A DNA stretch of 64,000 bases, from positions 1 through 64,000 of the forward strand of contig CANFEY010000007.1 of assembly GCA_947446025.1 (NCBI GenBank), in the 5' to 3' direction. The notes under the pieces were generated by a model. That model did no database searches, was not told the DNA's origin, and saw only the letters and a list, made by a program, of their open reading frames with translations. This DNA comes from Bryobacterales bacterium. GTDB taxonomy: Bacteria > Acidobacteriota > Terriglobia > Bryobacterales > Bryobacteraceae. A program made the position numbers and the translations under genes. This document shows positions 41,791 to 50,250 of the stretch, one piece after another (within the stretch, counting starts at the first letter, position 1; each line of letters starts with the position of its first letter).

Positions 41791-43374
41791 TTAGCTCTCC
41801 TTCAAATTGCGCACGGTGCGCAGTTGGGCGTCGGGGAATTGTTCCTGGAAGCGCTTGACCTCGGGATGGGAGAGGGCGCGCTCGGTTGTTTCGGTATCGC
41901 CGCCGGTGGGCTTGGGGGCCGACGGCGGGGGTGCGGAACCCACCTCGCCGATCTTCACCGTGACGCGCACGGGGCGGCCGGTGAGGCGTTTGACGGTTGC
42001 TTCAAGGCTGGCGTCCTTGAGGAACATCTGGAACACTTTCGAGGTAGTGAAGACGACCTCGTTGGCGGATTCGACCACGTCGCTGTGTTCCACTGCGTCG
42101 GCCAAGTGGATTTGCTTGGCTTCGAGCAGGGTGGCGTGCAGACGGGACCGGAGGTCGCCGGTGGCTGGGGGTTGAGCAGGCGATTCCGCCTGCGTACGCG
42201 GGGGAGGAGGCGCTGCTGCGGGCCTGGCAGGCGGAATCGCCTGCCCTACCGGGCCCAAAGACGCCAGGGCTTCTTCGATGGGTTGCAGCTTGGCGGCGTG
42301 GACCAGGCGCAGCAGGCCCATTTCCAGGTGCAACCTGGGCTGGAGGGAGCTCTGCAAATCGCGGAACAAATCGAGGGACAACTTCAGCGCCCGCGTGAGA
42401 TCTTCTTCGGTGAACTGGGTGGCGACTGTGAGAAGGCGCTCCTGCTCGGGACCCGAAGCCGCGATCAGGCGCGTGGTGCCGCCCGAAATCCTCGCCACCA
42501 GCAAGTTGCGAAAATACCGAGCCAGCTCGCGCGCGAAGTGCTGCAGACTGCGGCCATTCGATTCCAGCTCCGCCACGATGTCCAGCATGCGCCGGGAATC
42601 GCCCGCCACCAGCGCGCTGGCTACCTGCCCCATGGAATCGAGCGAGAACATGCCGAGCAGTTCGCGCACCTGAGCAGCTTCCAGCCGATCCCCGCAGCAC
42701 GCGATCGCCTGATCCAGCGCCGACAGTGAATCGCGGACGCTGCCTTCGCCGGCCTGGGCCAACACGCTGAGCACTTCGCCGTCGTAGGTGATGCCCTCTT
42801 CCTTGGAGATGTATTCCATGCGCTCGACCAGAAGGCCGAAGTCCACGGAACGGAAGCTGAACTGCTGGCAGCGCGACGCAATCGTCTGCGGGATCTTGTG
42901 CGATTCGGTGGTACACAGGATGAACACCACCCACTCTGGCGGCTCTTCCAGAGTCTTGAGCAGCGCGTTGAAGGCTTCGCTGGTGATCTGGTGCGCTTCG
43001 TCGACAATGAACACCTTGTAGCGGTCGCGCGCCGGACGGAAGCGAACGTTCTCACGCAGTTCGCGCATTTCGTTGATGCCACGGTTGGACGCCGCGTCGA
43101 TTTCGATCACGTCCATCGCACCGCCCGAGGCGACTTCCTTGCAGCTGGCGCATTCGCCGCACGGCTTCGCGGTGGGACCCTTTTCGCAGTTCAGGCACAA
43201 CGCCATGATCCGCGCTACGGTGGTTTTGCCGGTCCCGCGCTGGCCGCTAAAGATGTACCCGCTGGCGATGCGCCGTTGAGTGATCGCGTTCTCCAGTGTG
43301 GTGCGGACATGCTCCTGCCCCACGAGTTCGGCGAACGTCTGAGGCCGGTATTTCCGCGCGATAACCTGATACAT
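41791..43374 (-). CDS. dnaX: DNA polymerase III subunit gamma/tau
   Basis: A 527-residue DnaX. It has Walker A GQRGTGKTTVARIMA, the zinc motif CLNCEKGPTAKPCGECASC, Walker B VFIVDEAHQI, sensor and lid regions, then a proline-rich linker (about 395-425) and a short C-terminal domain. It is the clamp-loader motor and organises the replisome. I start it at MYQVIARKYRP (43374); a GTG five codons upstream is possible. A pair of REP-like palindromes (42176-42245) is embedded in the linker-coding DNA. The SRP RNA gene lies just upstream on the same strand. Confidence 0.97.
   Translation of the reverse strand: MYQVIARKYRPQTFAELVGQEHVRTTLENAITQRRIASGYIFSGQRGTGKTTVARIMALCLNCEKGPTAKPCGECASCKEVASGGAMDVIEIDAASNRGINEMRELRENVRFRPARDRYKVFIVDEAHQITSEAFNALLKTLEEPPEWVVFILCTTESHKIPQTIASRCQQFSFRSVDFGLLVERMEYISKEEGITYDGEVLSVLAQAGEGSVRDSLSALDQAIACCGDRLEAAQVRELLGMFSLDSMGQVASALVAGDSRRMLDIVAELESNGRSLQHFARELARYFRNLLVARISGGTTRLIAASGPEQERLLTVATQFTEEDLTRALKLSLDLFRDLQSSLQPRLHLEMGLLRLVHAAKLQPIEEALASLGPVGQAIPPARPAAAPPPPRTQAESPAQPPATGDLRSRLHATLLEAKQIHLADAVEHSDVVESANEVVFTTSKVFQMFLKDASLEATVKRLTGRPVRVTVKIGEVGSAPPPSAPKPTGGDTETTERALSHPEVKRFQEQFPDAQLRTVRNLKES
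42176..42245. repeat. Pair of REP-like palindromes inside dnaX
   Basis: Copy A is GCAGGCG-ATTC-CGCCTGC (42176-42193). Copy B is GGCAGGCG-GAAT-CGCCTGCC (42226-42245). The loops are reverse complements, so the copies are in opposite orientation, as in BIME elements. On the coding strand they encode QAIPPARP and QAESPAQP within the proline-rich linker. Confidence 0.75.
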
Positions 43375-43420
43375 AGTTTGACCGCGCACAACGCATCCGC
43401 TGTGCGCTCATTTTGGAAGA

Positions 43421-43530
43421 TGCCAGACCCCGGGTGATCCGCGGCACACAGGAAGAAGCCACTACCGTTGCTTCCTTCCGGACCTGGCGGGGTTTGCGGC
43501 GACCCGTTGCACGAAGCCCGGAGCCTGACA
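43421..43530 (-). ncRNA. ffs: Signal recognition particle RNA (4.5S type)
   Basis: The minus strand contains the SRP RNA core GTCCGGAAGGAAGCA (minus, around 43484-43470) with GGAA tetraloop and asymmetric loop, flanked by CCAG and ACGGTAGTGG. The 5' part TGTCAGGCTCCGGG (43530-43517) pairs with the 3' part CCCGGGGTCTGGCA (43434-43421), closing a single long hairpin of about 110 bases with no Alu domain. It joins Ffh in membrane targeting. Its place just upstream of dnaX is common in bacteria. The ends are estimated to within a few bases. Confidence 0.93.
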
Positions 43531-43566
43531 ACTCTCTATGCTAGCAGCTTGCGGACCGCGACGCGA

Positions 43567-43764
43567 TTAGCGCGCTGGTTTCTTGCGGGATTCCCGGTCC
43601 ATGGCCGATTCCGCTTGCGCCAGGTGTTGCTCAACAGCCTCGGCCACAAAATCCTGAAGCTTGGTGCCAGACCAGGTGGACGCCATCTTCGCCCTGTGAT
43701 GCAAATCTTCGGGAAGGGGCACGGTCGTACGAGCCCCTGTAATACTCTTGCTGTTGCTTGCCAT
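43567..43764 (-). CDS. Small ribbon-helix-helix-like protein
   Basis: A 65-residue protein with TTVPLPEDLHHRAKMASTWSGTKLQDFVAEAVEQHLAQAES. A short beta strand with polar-apolar alternation followed by two helices suggests a ribbon-helix-helix DNA-binding fold, as in many antitoxins. No toxin gene is adjacent, so it looks like an orphan. I chose the ATG at 43764, shortly after GGAG. It lies upstream of the SRP RNA gene on the same strand. Confidence 0.55.
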   Translation of the reverse strand: MASNSKSITGARTTVPLPEDLHHRAKMASTWSGTKLQDFVAEAVEQHLAQAESAMDRESRKKPAR

Positions 43765-43924
43765 TCTCCGATTCCCACCATGCTCACCGGCTCTGCAAAT
43801 TTTACACAATTACACAAAACAAAAGACTTAACGCCGCACAGCCTTGGAAGTACTATCTCACGGACCCAGCCCAGAACCAAGTTAAAAATGCGACGATAGG
43901 CAATACGGCGCTACCAGGATTCAC

Positions 43925-44575
43925 ATGGACTACAGGGTGTTCATCAGGGGTGGCACCGGGTATGTAGGCAACAGCCTGACAAAACTGCTGCTTACCCGGG
44001 GCCATTCCGTCACCGTACTGGCCCGGCCAGGGAGCGAGGGGAAGGTGGACACGGGGGCCAAAGTAGCTTTGGGCGATGCATTGCGCGCCGAAAGCTTTCT
44101 TCTTGCTCTAAGCCCGGGGGATACGCTGGTCCACCTAACAGGCGTCTCCCATCCCACTCCGTGGAAGGAGCGCCAGTTCCGCGCGGTGGATCTGGTGAGC
44201 CTGGGTGCGTCCGCCGAAGCGGCCGCAACGGCGGGCGTGAGGCATTTTATCTACGTGAGCGTGGCCCATCCCGCACCAGTGATGCATGCCTATATCGCCG
44301 TGCGGCGGGAATGTGAGGACATCCTGGCGGCGAGCGGGTTGCGACGGACGATTCTGCGGCCTTGGTACGTGTTGGGCCCGGGACATCGTTGGCCGGTGGT
44401 ATTGAAGCCGCTGTACGGGCTGTTGGAGGCTATTCCCGCGACGCGGGACGGCGCGCAACGGCTCGGACTGGTGACGTTGGCACAGATGACGGGAGCACTC
44501 GCGTGGGCTGTCGAAAATCCGCCGGCAGAGGTCCGTCGGCTGGACGTTCCTGCGATGCGGAAGCTTTCGGGCTAG
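43925..44575 (+). CDS. NAD(P)-binding epimerase/NmrA-like protein
   Basis: A 216-residue protein with the motif VFIRGGTGYVGNSLTKLLLTRGHSVTVLAR and the segment TLVHLTGVSHPTPWKERQFRAVDLVS, then GVRHFIYVSVAHPAPVMHAYIAVRRECEDIL and LRRTILRPWYVLGPGHRWP. This is the atypical/NADH-binding SDR group with no clear YxxxK pair. It might act on a quinone or sugar derivative. The 3' end overlaps the convergent gene by four bases. Confidence 0.8.
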   Translation: MDYRVFIRGGTGYVGNSLTKLLLTRGHSVTVLARPGSEGKVDTGAKVALGDALRAESFLLALSPGDTLVHLTGVSHPTPWKERQFRAVDLVSLGASAEAAATAGVRHFIYVSVAHPAPVMHAYIAVRRECEDILAASGLRRTILRPWYVLGPGHRWPVVLKPLYGLLEAIPATRDGAQRLGLVTLAQMTGALAWAVENPPAEVRRLDVPAMRKLSG

Positions 44576-45033
44576 CGGGCCGGGGCGGACCCCACAGCCT
44601 GTGGCGGACCGCCCTTGCGGCCGCGGCCCTCGGGCCGGCCTTTGCCTTCGCGACCTTCCTTGCCGCTGCGCCGGACTTGCAGGGTCCGCCATTGATCGGA
44701 TGTAAGCACGGTGCGCAGGCGCAGGGTCATCTGCGACACATCCTGCGTGAACACGCTACGTGCCTTCACAAGCTGGTCTATGGCAACCCGACCACGCTGC
44801 GAATCCACGGTTTCGGCATTCACGGCGGCTTCAAACTCGCGCTCCGCCCGCTCAGCCTCGCGGCGCTCGAAGGTGAGGCGGTCGCGGTACTCGCTGACGA
44901 TTTGCGTCACCAAGCTCCGCTGCGCCTCCGACAAGGTCAGCCCGTTGGCCACCGGATTCTCCCACCAGGCGAACGGGCGTTGCGCGAAGGCCAGTCCCGC
45001 CGCGATCAGCATGAGCAGTAAGGGGCGCATCAT
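44572..45033 (-). CDS. Exported LTxxQ-motif (Spy/CpxP-like) protein
   Basis: A 153-residue protein with a signal peptide (MRPLLLMLIAAGLAFAQ) and a helical core with two LTxxQ-like sites: GLTLSEAQRSLV and VLTSDQWRTLQV. The C-terminus is rich in glycine, lysine and arginine. Proteins of this type are periplasmic chaperones or metal sensors. It is coupled to the anti-sigma gene just upstream (AATGATG; starts at 45033 or 45030), so it may be the sensor of that sigma system, as CnrX is to CnrY/CnrH. Confidence 0.7.
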   Translation of the reverse strand: MMRPLLLMLIAAGLAFAQRPFAWWENPVANGLTLSEAQRSLVTQIVSEYRDRLTFERREAERAEREFEAAVNAETVDSQRGRVAIDQLVKARSVFTQDVSQMTLRLRTVLTSDQWRTLQVRRSGKEGREGKGRPEGRGRKGGPPQAVGSAPAR

Positions 45034-45470
45034 TCCAGCACGGGACCTTCCAGGAACAATCCGCGGACCGGAGAAGCGGCCAGCGGCTCGATTTGCTGCG
45101 TGGCGGAGTAGGTATCTTCGAACCATCCGGCCTCGATAATTCCGGTTTCCGCGCGCTCCATTTTGGCGCGCTGCATGGGCACAGGCGGTGAGGTCCGCGT
45201 CATCAGAACTCCGGCCATGAGCGCGAGAGCCACGGTGGCGGGGACCCACACGGCGTGACCGCGCGAGGGTTCGGACATGCGAATCTGCATTTCCCGCCGC
45301 TGCCGGTGGAAATACCCGGCATTCGGGAGGGGGGAAAGCGTCTGCTCCCGGCGCGTCTGCATGAGCTCCCAACGGGCCTGACAATGTGAACAGGAGTCGA
45401 GGTGGGTGTCCGGCTCGGCGATGCCGTAGATGGAGTCCAGAAGCTGGCCGTCGCTAAGATGCTGGTTCAT
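45030..45470 (-). CDS. Membrane anti-sigma factor with ZAS motif
   Basis: A 146-residue protein. The N-terminus carries HLDSCSHCQARWELM, an HxxxCxxC zinc-binding anti-sigma motif (His32, Cys36, Cys39 approx.). One transmembrane helix lies near 79-94 (VWVPATVALALMAGVLM). The C-terminal part is outside the cytoplasm. It overlaps the upstream sigma-factor gene by four bases and the downstream LTxxQ gene by a few. It should hold the ECF sigma factor inactive. Confidence 0.85.
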   Translation of the reverse strand: MNQHLSDGQLLDSIYGIAEPDTHLDSCSHCQARWELMQTRREQTLSPLPNAGYFHRQRREMQIRMSEPSRGHAVWVPATVALALMAGVLMTRTSPPVPMQRAKMERAETGIIEAGWFEDTYSATQQIEPLAASPVRGLFLEGPVLE

Positions 45471-46081
45471 GAGCGCACCTCATACAAATCGCGCAATTCG
45501 ACCCGAAGTTTCGACACCGCACGGTGCATGTGGGCTTTCACTGTGCCGCAATCGAGGTCCAGCGCCATGGCGATTTCTTCCATGGTCAGGCTCTGGTAAT
45601 GGCGCAGCGTGAAAACGGCCCGCTGCCGGACAGAAAGCTGGTCCAGGGCGGCTGTGAGCCGTTGGCGGATTTGGATAGCGAAGTACTGATCCTCAGCTTC
45701 CGGGGCCAACGACGCGGTACGCAACAGCGATTCCTGGTCTTCCAGGGCCTGCGCCCTACGGCGCCAAAACTGCCAGCGGCGGCTGCGCAAGCGGTCCAGG
45801 CAGGTGTTGACGGCGATGCGGGTGAGCCACTTGGCGGGTTCGGTGGGATCTTCGGCACCGGCTTTGAGCAGGGCGCGGTGGGCTTTGAGGAAGGTGTCCT
45901 GGGTGGCGGAATCGGCTTCGTCGCGGTCCTGGAGCATGTGCTGGCAGAGGCCGTAGATGCGGCGTTGCTCGGCGAGCATCCAGGCGGTGAAGTCCTCGGA
46001 AACGCTGAGTCCTTCCCGCACGGGGAGGGTTTCGAGCAGCGCTTGCTTGGCCAGGGTGGGTTCCGCCATCACGCCCATCAT
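45467..46081 (-). CDS. ECF RNA polymerase sigma factor
   Basis: A 204-residue sigma factor with region 2 (AEQRRIYGLCQHMLQDRDEADSATQDTFLKAHRAL, then AKWLTRIAVNTCLDRLRSR) and region 4 (LTAALDQLSVRQRAVFTLRHYQSLTMEEIAMALDLDCGTVKAHMHRAVSKLRVEL). It has the typical ECF length. It heads a three-gene operon with its anti-sigma and an LTxxQ protein. Starts at 46081, 46078 or 46069 are possible. Confidence 0.93.
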   Translation of the reverse strand: MMGVMAEPTLAKQALLETLPVREGLSVSEDFTAWMLAEQRRIYGLCQHMLQDRDEADSATQDTFLKAHRALLKAGAEDPTEPAKWLTRIAVNTCLDRLRSRRWQFWRRRAQALEDQESLLRTASLAPEAEDQYFAIQIRQRLTAALDQLSVRQRAVFTLRHYQSLTMEEIAMALDLDCGTVKAHMHRAVSKLRVELRDLYEVRS

Positions 46082-46151
46082 ACTTGATCCAGACGGGAGA
46101 GCGTGGCGGAGGGGTTACATCTACTGCGCGCCGAAGGCGGCTACATTACTT

Positions 46152-46739
46152 CTACTGTCCGCCGAATGCGGCGACGAGGGTGCGCTGTTCGCGCCGGGGC
46201 GTGACCGGCTCCAGGTTTTTGGAGACTGCGATGCGGGTTTCGGGCACCACTGGAACCGGCATGGGACGGGGAGTGCGGCGCGAATCTATTGCTACGGGAG
46301 CGGGAGCGGCGATCACGGGCGGCTCGAAATTCTCGGCCCGCGCAGAGAGGCTGTTGGCGGGTCCCTCTTCGATCACCATTTCGCGCTCTGACCAGCCGGA
46401 CATGGGCAAATTACGGAAAAACACCCGCTCCTGCATCACCATGCTGCGGCGCGCACCGTCGGCGGAGTTGGAATCGCGGACGTAGCTGCGTTCTTCCACC
46501 CGGATATCCTGCATCAGTTCGTCCAGGGCAGCGCGGCGGGCCGCTTCCTCGGTGGCCTTGATGCGCTCTTCCATGGTGACTTTATTGGATTCGATGGTCG
46601 CGCGCGCTTCGGCCAGCGTTTCGCGCTCCTTGGCCAGCGCCACTTCCATCCGGGCTTGCACAATGTAGTACGCCAGCATCGCGCTGCCTCCCGCCACGAT
46701 CAGCGGCAGAAACAACCACAAAAATGCTTGCAATGGCAT
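46152..46739 (-). CDS. Membrane-anchored coiled-coil protein of unknown function
   Basis: A 195-residue protein with an N-terminal helix (FLWLFLPLIVAGGSAMLAYYI), a coiled coil of about 60 residues (ARMEVALAKERETLAEARATIESNKVTMEERIKATEEAARRAALDEL), and a proline-rich C-terminus ending VAAFGGQ. Similar proteins seem to recur in Acidobacteriota, but I know no function. I chose the ATG at 46739, eight bases after GGAGAGGA. It lies just upstream of the ECF operon and could be linked to it. Confidence 0.65.
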   Translation of the reverse strand: MPLQAFLWLFLPLIVAGGSAMLAYYIVQARMEVALAKERETLAEARATIESNKVTMEERIKATEEAARRAALDELMQDIRVEERSYVRDSNSADGARRSMVMQERVFFRNLPMSGWSEREMVIEEGPANSLSARAENFEPPVIAAPAPVAIDSRRTPRPMPVPVVPETRIAVSKNLEPVTPRREQRTLVAAFGGQ

Positions 46740-46819
46740 GGACCGATTCCTCTCCACGTACTATCGACCGAATACGTGAAAAGGTTAGCCCCATGCGCAA
46801 GCGTAGGGCCGAAAGGAAG

Positions 46820-47650
46820 TTAGTGCGCCTGGCTGCCGTCCAACTTTTGGCCGCTCACCAGCGAGAGGAATCCCCCGAAATCGAACCGCCCTAGCGCCGA
46901 AAAGATCGCGCCCATGCGCATCCCCACGGAGCCGCCCCCGTATTTACCGGCATAGGCCGCCGCCCCCAGCACCTTATCGGTAGCGGCCAGACTGTCCCCG
47001 GCGAGCGGATCGGGCCCCGGATGAAACACGGCCTGAACCTCCGGCCGCAGCGCAATCTTTTTCGCCGCCCGGCGGATCTGCATGGCGAGTTCTGCGTCCA
47101 GCCAGTAGTGCCCGTAGCGCTGGTCGAAGAAATTCATCGCCACGATGAATGGCTTGCGGACCATCAATGCGTCCAGGGAGGCGCATTCCGGATTCGGTGA
47201 CGCCTCGGCGGGGACCATGGCGACGTTGGCAAGATCCGGCAGCCGGAAAAACTGCGCCGCACCCGCAAGCCCTGGACAAACCGCCACGGTGTCGGACTCC
47301 GCCTCCAGCGCGTCGGCCAGGGCGAGCACGGTCTTGGGCGTAACTTCGACGTTGGGTGACAAGAACAGAACCGACTCGGTCTTGGCCGTCCGCACGCCGA
47401 TGTTGAGCGCCCGCGCGGTCCCCATGTGGTGCGGCAAGCGGAGCATCTGCACGGCGGGGAACTCCGCGTCGATGCGCGCTCCGCCGTCGGTGCTGGCACA
47501 ATCCACCACCACGATTTCAAACTGCTCGCGTCCCTCGGATTGTTCCAGCGCTGCCAGGGCGCGGCGTAGCGCGGGGGTCTGGTTATAGGCCATCAAAATG
47601 ACGGAAGCCCGGAGGCCTTGCGGTGCGTCTTGGTTTACAGGTTCAGACAT
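46820..47650 (-). CDS. Glycosyltransferase family 2
   Basis: A 276-residue GT2-type protein. The nucleotide-sugar-binding start ASVILMAYNQTPALRRALAALEQS is followed by FEIVVVDCASTDGGARI, HHMGTARALNIGVRTAKTESVLFLSPNVEVTPKTV (the DxD position reads SPN, so metal binding may differ) and a C-terminal helix region. There is no transmembrane segment in the core; one hydrophobic stretch lies near the C-terminus. It probably acts on a cell-envelope glycan. The acceptor is unknown. Confidence 0.85.
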   Translation of the reverse strand: MSEPVNQDAPQGLRASVILMAYNQTPALRRALAALEQSEGREQFEIVVVDCASTDGGARIDAEFPAVQMLRLPHHMGTARALNIGVRTAKTESVLFLSPNVEVTPKTVLALADALEAESDTVAVCPGLAGAAQFFRLPDLANVAMVPAEASPNPECASLDALMVRKPFIVAMNFFDQRYGHYWLDAELAMQIRRAAKKIALRPEVQAVFHPGPDPLAGDSLAATDKVLGAAAYAGKYGGGSVGMRMGAIFSALGRFDFGGFLSLVSGQKLDGSQAH

Positions 47651-47735
47651 GCGTGGGGAAACCCCGATGATAGCGCGATCCAGGCCGCAGAACTAAAATG
47701 GAGGCGGGGCCGTAAAATAGAGTAAGATACAAAGA

Positions 47736-47821
47736 CCCCGACTTGAAGGGGACCAAGAAGTCACGATTCCGGATCCAACCGTGATCGACGCGGCGAAGGG
47801 GAGTGCAACCTGCTCCCCTTC
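47736..47821 (+). ncRNA. Candidate structured leader RNA
   Basis: Three consecutive hairpins: CCCC (47736-47739)/GGGG (47748-47751); TCACG (47761-47765)/CGTGA (47780-47784) around GGATCC; and GAAGGGGAG (47795-47803)/CTCCCCTTC (47813-47821), the last followed by a short T-rich stretch. A TAAGAT -10-like box lies at 47723-47728. The ATG of the next gene is 22 bases further. It could be an attenuator, a small RNA or a riboswitch; no known class recognised. Confidence 0.4.
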
Positions 47822-47842
47822 TCCCATTTTCAGGACCTAGCC

Positions 47843-48427
47843 ATGTTCTCGCGCCGCTTCGCTACATTTCTCCTGGGCATTTGGATGGGGTGCTGCGTTT
47901 TGGTGGACGCGCTGGCCCTGGAAGGACAGCGCATCGCCACGCGGATTCTGGACATTCCGATCATTGAAGCCAAGGCCGCGCTCACCAAGTCGGGCGATGC
48001 GCCCATTGCACCGCTGCTGCACCACCTGGCCTCGGAACAAGTTCGCGCCACCGTGGAAAACTGGGAAACAGCGCAACTGGTGATCTTCGCCGCCATGCTG
48101 GTCCTGCTGGTGTTGACGGACCAGCGCAAGATCCTGGCGGTGATCCTGGCCACGGCCATGGGGCTACTGACGTTGATCCAACACTATGGGATCACGCCGG
48201 ATCTGAACATCCTTGGCCGCAGTCTGGATTTTCTGGCGGAATCGGCAGCCTTCACGGTGCGCGCGCAGGTGTGGACGCTGACGCAAATCTACGTCGTGCT
48301 GGAGACGATAAAGCTACTCACAGGCGGGTTGCTGGCAAGCTACTTCTTCGCCATGGAATCCACTGTCAAGCGGTCCAAGACCCGGCGCACGCGCTCCGAA
48401 GACGCAGCCCTGGCCGCCTCGAAGTAG
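47843..48427 (+). CDS. Membrane protein (DUF4149-like)
   Basis: A 194-residue protein with an N-terminal helix (FATFLLGIWMGCCVLVDALAL), two central helices (about 72-112: AQLVIFAAMLVLLVLTD, ILAVILATAMGLLTLI) and a C-terminal helix (LETIKLLTGGLLASYFFAM) preceded by QIYVVLETIKL. The layout and the LExxK motif recall DUF4149 membrane proteins, but this is tentative. The C-terminal tail is basic and cytoplasmic. Its upstream region holds a candidate structured RNA. Confidence 0.65.
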   Translation: MFSRRFATFLLGIWMGCCVLVDALALEGQRIATRILDIPIIEAKAALTKSGDAPIAPLLHHLASEQVRATVENWETAQLVIFAAMLVLLVLTDQRKILAVILATAMGLLTLIQHYGITPDLNILGRSLDFLAESAAFTVRAQVWTLTQIYVVLETIKLLTGGLLASYFFAMESTVKRSKTRRTRSEDAALAASK

Positions 48428-48474
48428 GCCTTCCCGGCAACCCCTTCGACCGCTGGAACGTCTAAGATAGTGAC

Positions 48475-48942
48475 ATGCGCATCCTAATCTTCGCGCTCAC
48501 CGGCGCTGCTTTGTTCGCTCAAGACTACAACGGCCCGACGCCGCCAAAGGCCGACGTTCCCTACCTGCTGCACGCATCCACGCTGGTGGAAACGCAAGCC
48601 TCCGAGGCCATGCAGGAGACCAAGAAGGCCGCGACGCTGTATTGGGTGGCGGGAGCCGCGTCAACCGCGAAGACTCCGCTGGCGGAACCTATTTTCATCA
48701 TCCGGGTGGAAAAGCTGAACCCCGACAAGATCGAGATGTTTCGGTTTGAGGTGGCCAAAGGACGGCGCGAGTTGGAGATCAAGGACAAGCCGGGCAAGAA
48801 CGACGCCCATCCGCTGCACGTGGCGGTCACGAAGCTGGGCAAGGACCTCTACAAGATCGAGGCGTCTGAGGTACTGCCGAATGGCGAATACTCGCTGTCG
48901 CCCAGCGGGTCGAACCAGGTTTTCAGCTTCCAGGTGTATTAG
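48475..48942 (+). CDS. Exported protein of unknown function
   Basis: A 155-residue protein with a short signal peptide (MRILIFALTGAALFAQ) and a mature part containing PKADVPYLLHASTLVETQASEAMQETKKAATLYWVAG and a C-terminal beta region YKIEASEVLPNGEYSLSPSGSNQVFSFQVY. No family recognised. TAAGAT stands just before the ATG. It is followed by the MFS gene after 42 bases. Confidence 0.7.
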   Translation: MRILIFALTGAALFAQDYNGPTPPKADVPYLLHASTLVETQASEAMQETKKAATLYWVAGAASTAKTPLAEPIFIIRVEKLNPDKIEMFRFEVAKGRRELEIKDKPGKNDAHPLHVAVTKLGKDLYKIEASEVLPNGEYSLSPSGSNQVFSFQVY

Positions 48943-48984
48943 AAAAGCTGGTAGAATCACTCCTGAACCTTTGAATCGCGCGGA

Positions 48985-50250
48985 GTGAACCACCTGGCCT
49001 CGTCCACTGAATCTACGTCACCACCGCAAGCCCCGCAGGGCGTGATCGCGCGGACCTTTCAGTCCTTCCAATTCCGCGATTTCCGCATGATGTGGACCGG
49101 CGCGTGTACGTCGCAAGTGGGCACGCAGATGCAGACGGCGGCGCAAAGCTGGACAGTGCTGGAGTTGTCCAAGAACAACCCGTTCTATCTGGGCGTGGAT
49201 CAGTTTCTAGGGCAGATTCCGATTGTGCTGTTCGCGCTGCTGGCGGGAGTGCTGGCGGACCGGCGCGACCGGCGGACCATCCTGCTCTCTTCGCAGTACA
49301 CGCAAATGGCGTGCGCGTTCGTGATGGCAGCCCTGGCGTTCGCGGATGTCCTGCAAGTCTGGCATGTGTGGTGCCTCAGCTTCATCATCGGAACGGCGCA
49401 GTCGTTCGGCGGGCCGGCGTATTCGGCGCTGATCCCGACCTTGGTACCCAAGAAACACCTGCCGAACGCGATTGCGCTGAACTCGATCCAGTTCAATTTG
49501 GCTCGTGTCATTGGGCCGTCGTTCGCGGGGATCGCGCTGACAACGTTGGGGGCAGCCTGGTGTTTCGGGTTGAACGGAGTCTCGTTCCTATTCGTGATTG
49601 GAACGCTTTACATCATCAAGGTCAGCTTCGTGCCGCAGCGTTCGAGCGAGCCGTTCATGGACAGCATGAAACAAGGCTTCGGGTTCATACTGGACCGGCC
49701 AGGCATGCGGCCGTTGATCCTGCTGACCTTCATGGTGACGCTGTTGGGATTCCAGATTATTGCGTTCCTGCCGGTGTTCGCGAAAGAAGCGTTTCAAGGC
49801 AACGCGCAGACCTATACGACCATGATGAGCTTCTCGGCGGCCGGGGCCGTAACGGGAGCTTTGATCGTCGCGGCGATGGGGCGAAGCAAGAATCAGGGAC
49901 GCAATTCGCTGATCGCGTTGGTGCTGCTGGGGGTGTTGACCGTTTGCTTCGCCATGTCGCGGAACATTTACATCGCCTGTGCAATGATTTTCCTGGCCGG
50001 CATGGCGCTGATGAGCGTATTCAGCATGATCACGTCCCTGGTGCAGTTGATCGTTCCGGACGACATGCGCGGACGCGTGATGAGCGTTTACAATCTTGCG
50101 GTGCGGGGAGGCGGGGCCATCGGGCCTCTGATTGTCGGCTCGCTGATTCCGGTGTTCGGCGTCCGCAATGTGATCGCGGGAGCGGGAGTGCTGCTGTTAT
50201 GTTTGGGACTCTACTTTCTGGCGTTCAATCGGCGCGTTACGGAGCTGTAG
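48985..50250 (+). CDS. Major facilitator superfamily exporter (MFS_3/EntS-like)
   Basis: A 421-residue protein with 12 predicted helices. The N-terminal SFQFRDFRMMWTGACTSQVGTQMQTAAQSWTV and the loop 2-3 motif GVLADRRDRRTILL mark the MFS_3 group, which includes enterobactin exporters. The second half holds FSMITSLVQLIVPDDMRGRVMSVYNLAVRGGGAIGPLIVGSLIP. It probably exports a small molecule. GTG start at 48985. The next gene begins 52 bases before its stop, in another frame. Confidence 0.92.
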   Translation: MNHLASSTESTSPPQAPQGVIARTFQSFQFRDFRMMWTGACTSQVGTQMQTAAQSWTVLELSKNNPFYLGVDQFLGQIPIVLFALLAGVLADRRDRRTILLSSQYTQMACAFVMAALAFADVLQVWHVWCLSFIIGTAQSFGGPAYSALIPTLVPKKHLPNAIALNSIQFNLARVIGPSFAGIALTTLGAAWCFGLNGVSFLFVIGTLYIIKVSFVPQRSSEPFMDSMKQGFGFILDRPGMRPLILLTFMVTLLGFQIIAFLPVFAKEAFQGNAQTYTTMMSFSAAGAVTGALIVAAMGRSKNQGRNSLIALVLLGVLTVCFAMSRNIYIACAMIFLAGMALMSVFSMITSLVQLIVPDDMRGRVMSVYNLAVRGGGAIGPLIVGSLIPVFGVRNVIAGAGVLLLCLGLYFLAFNRRVTEL

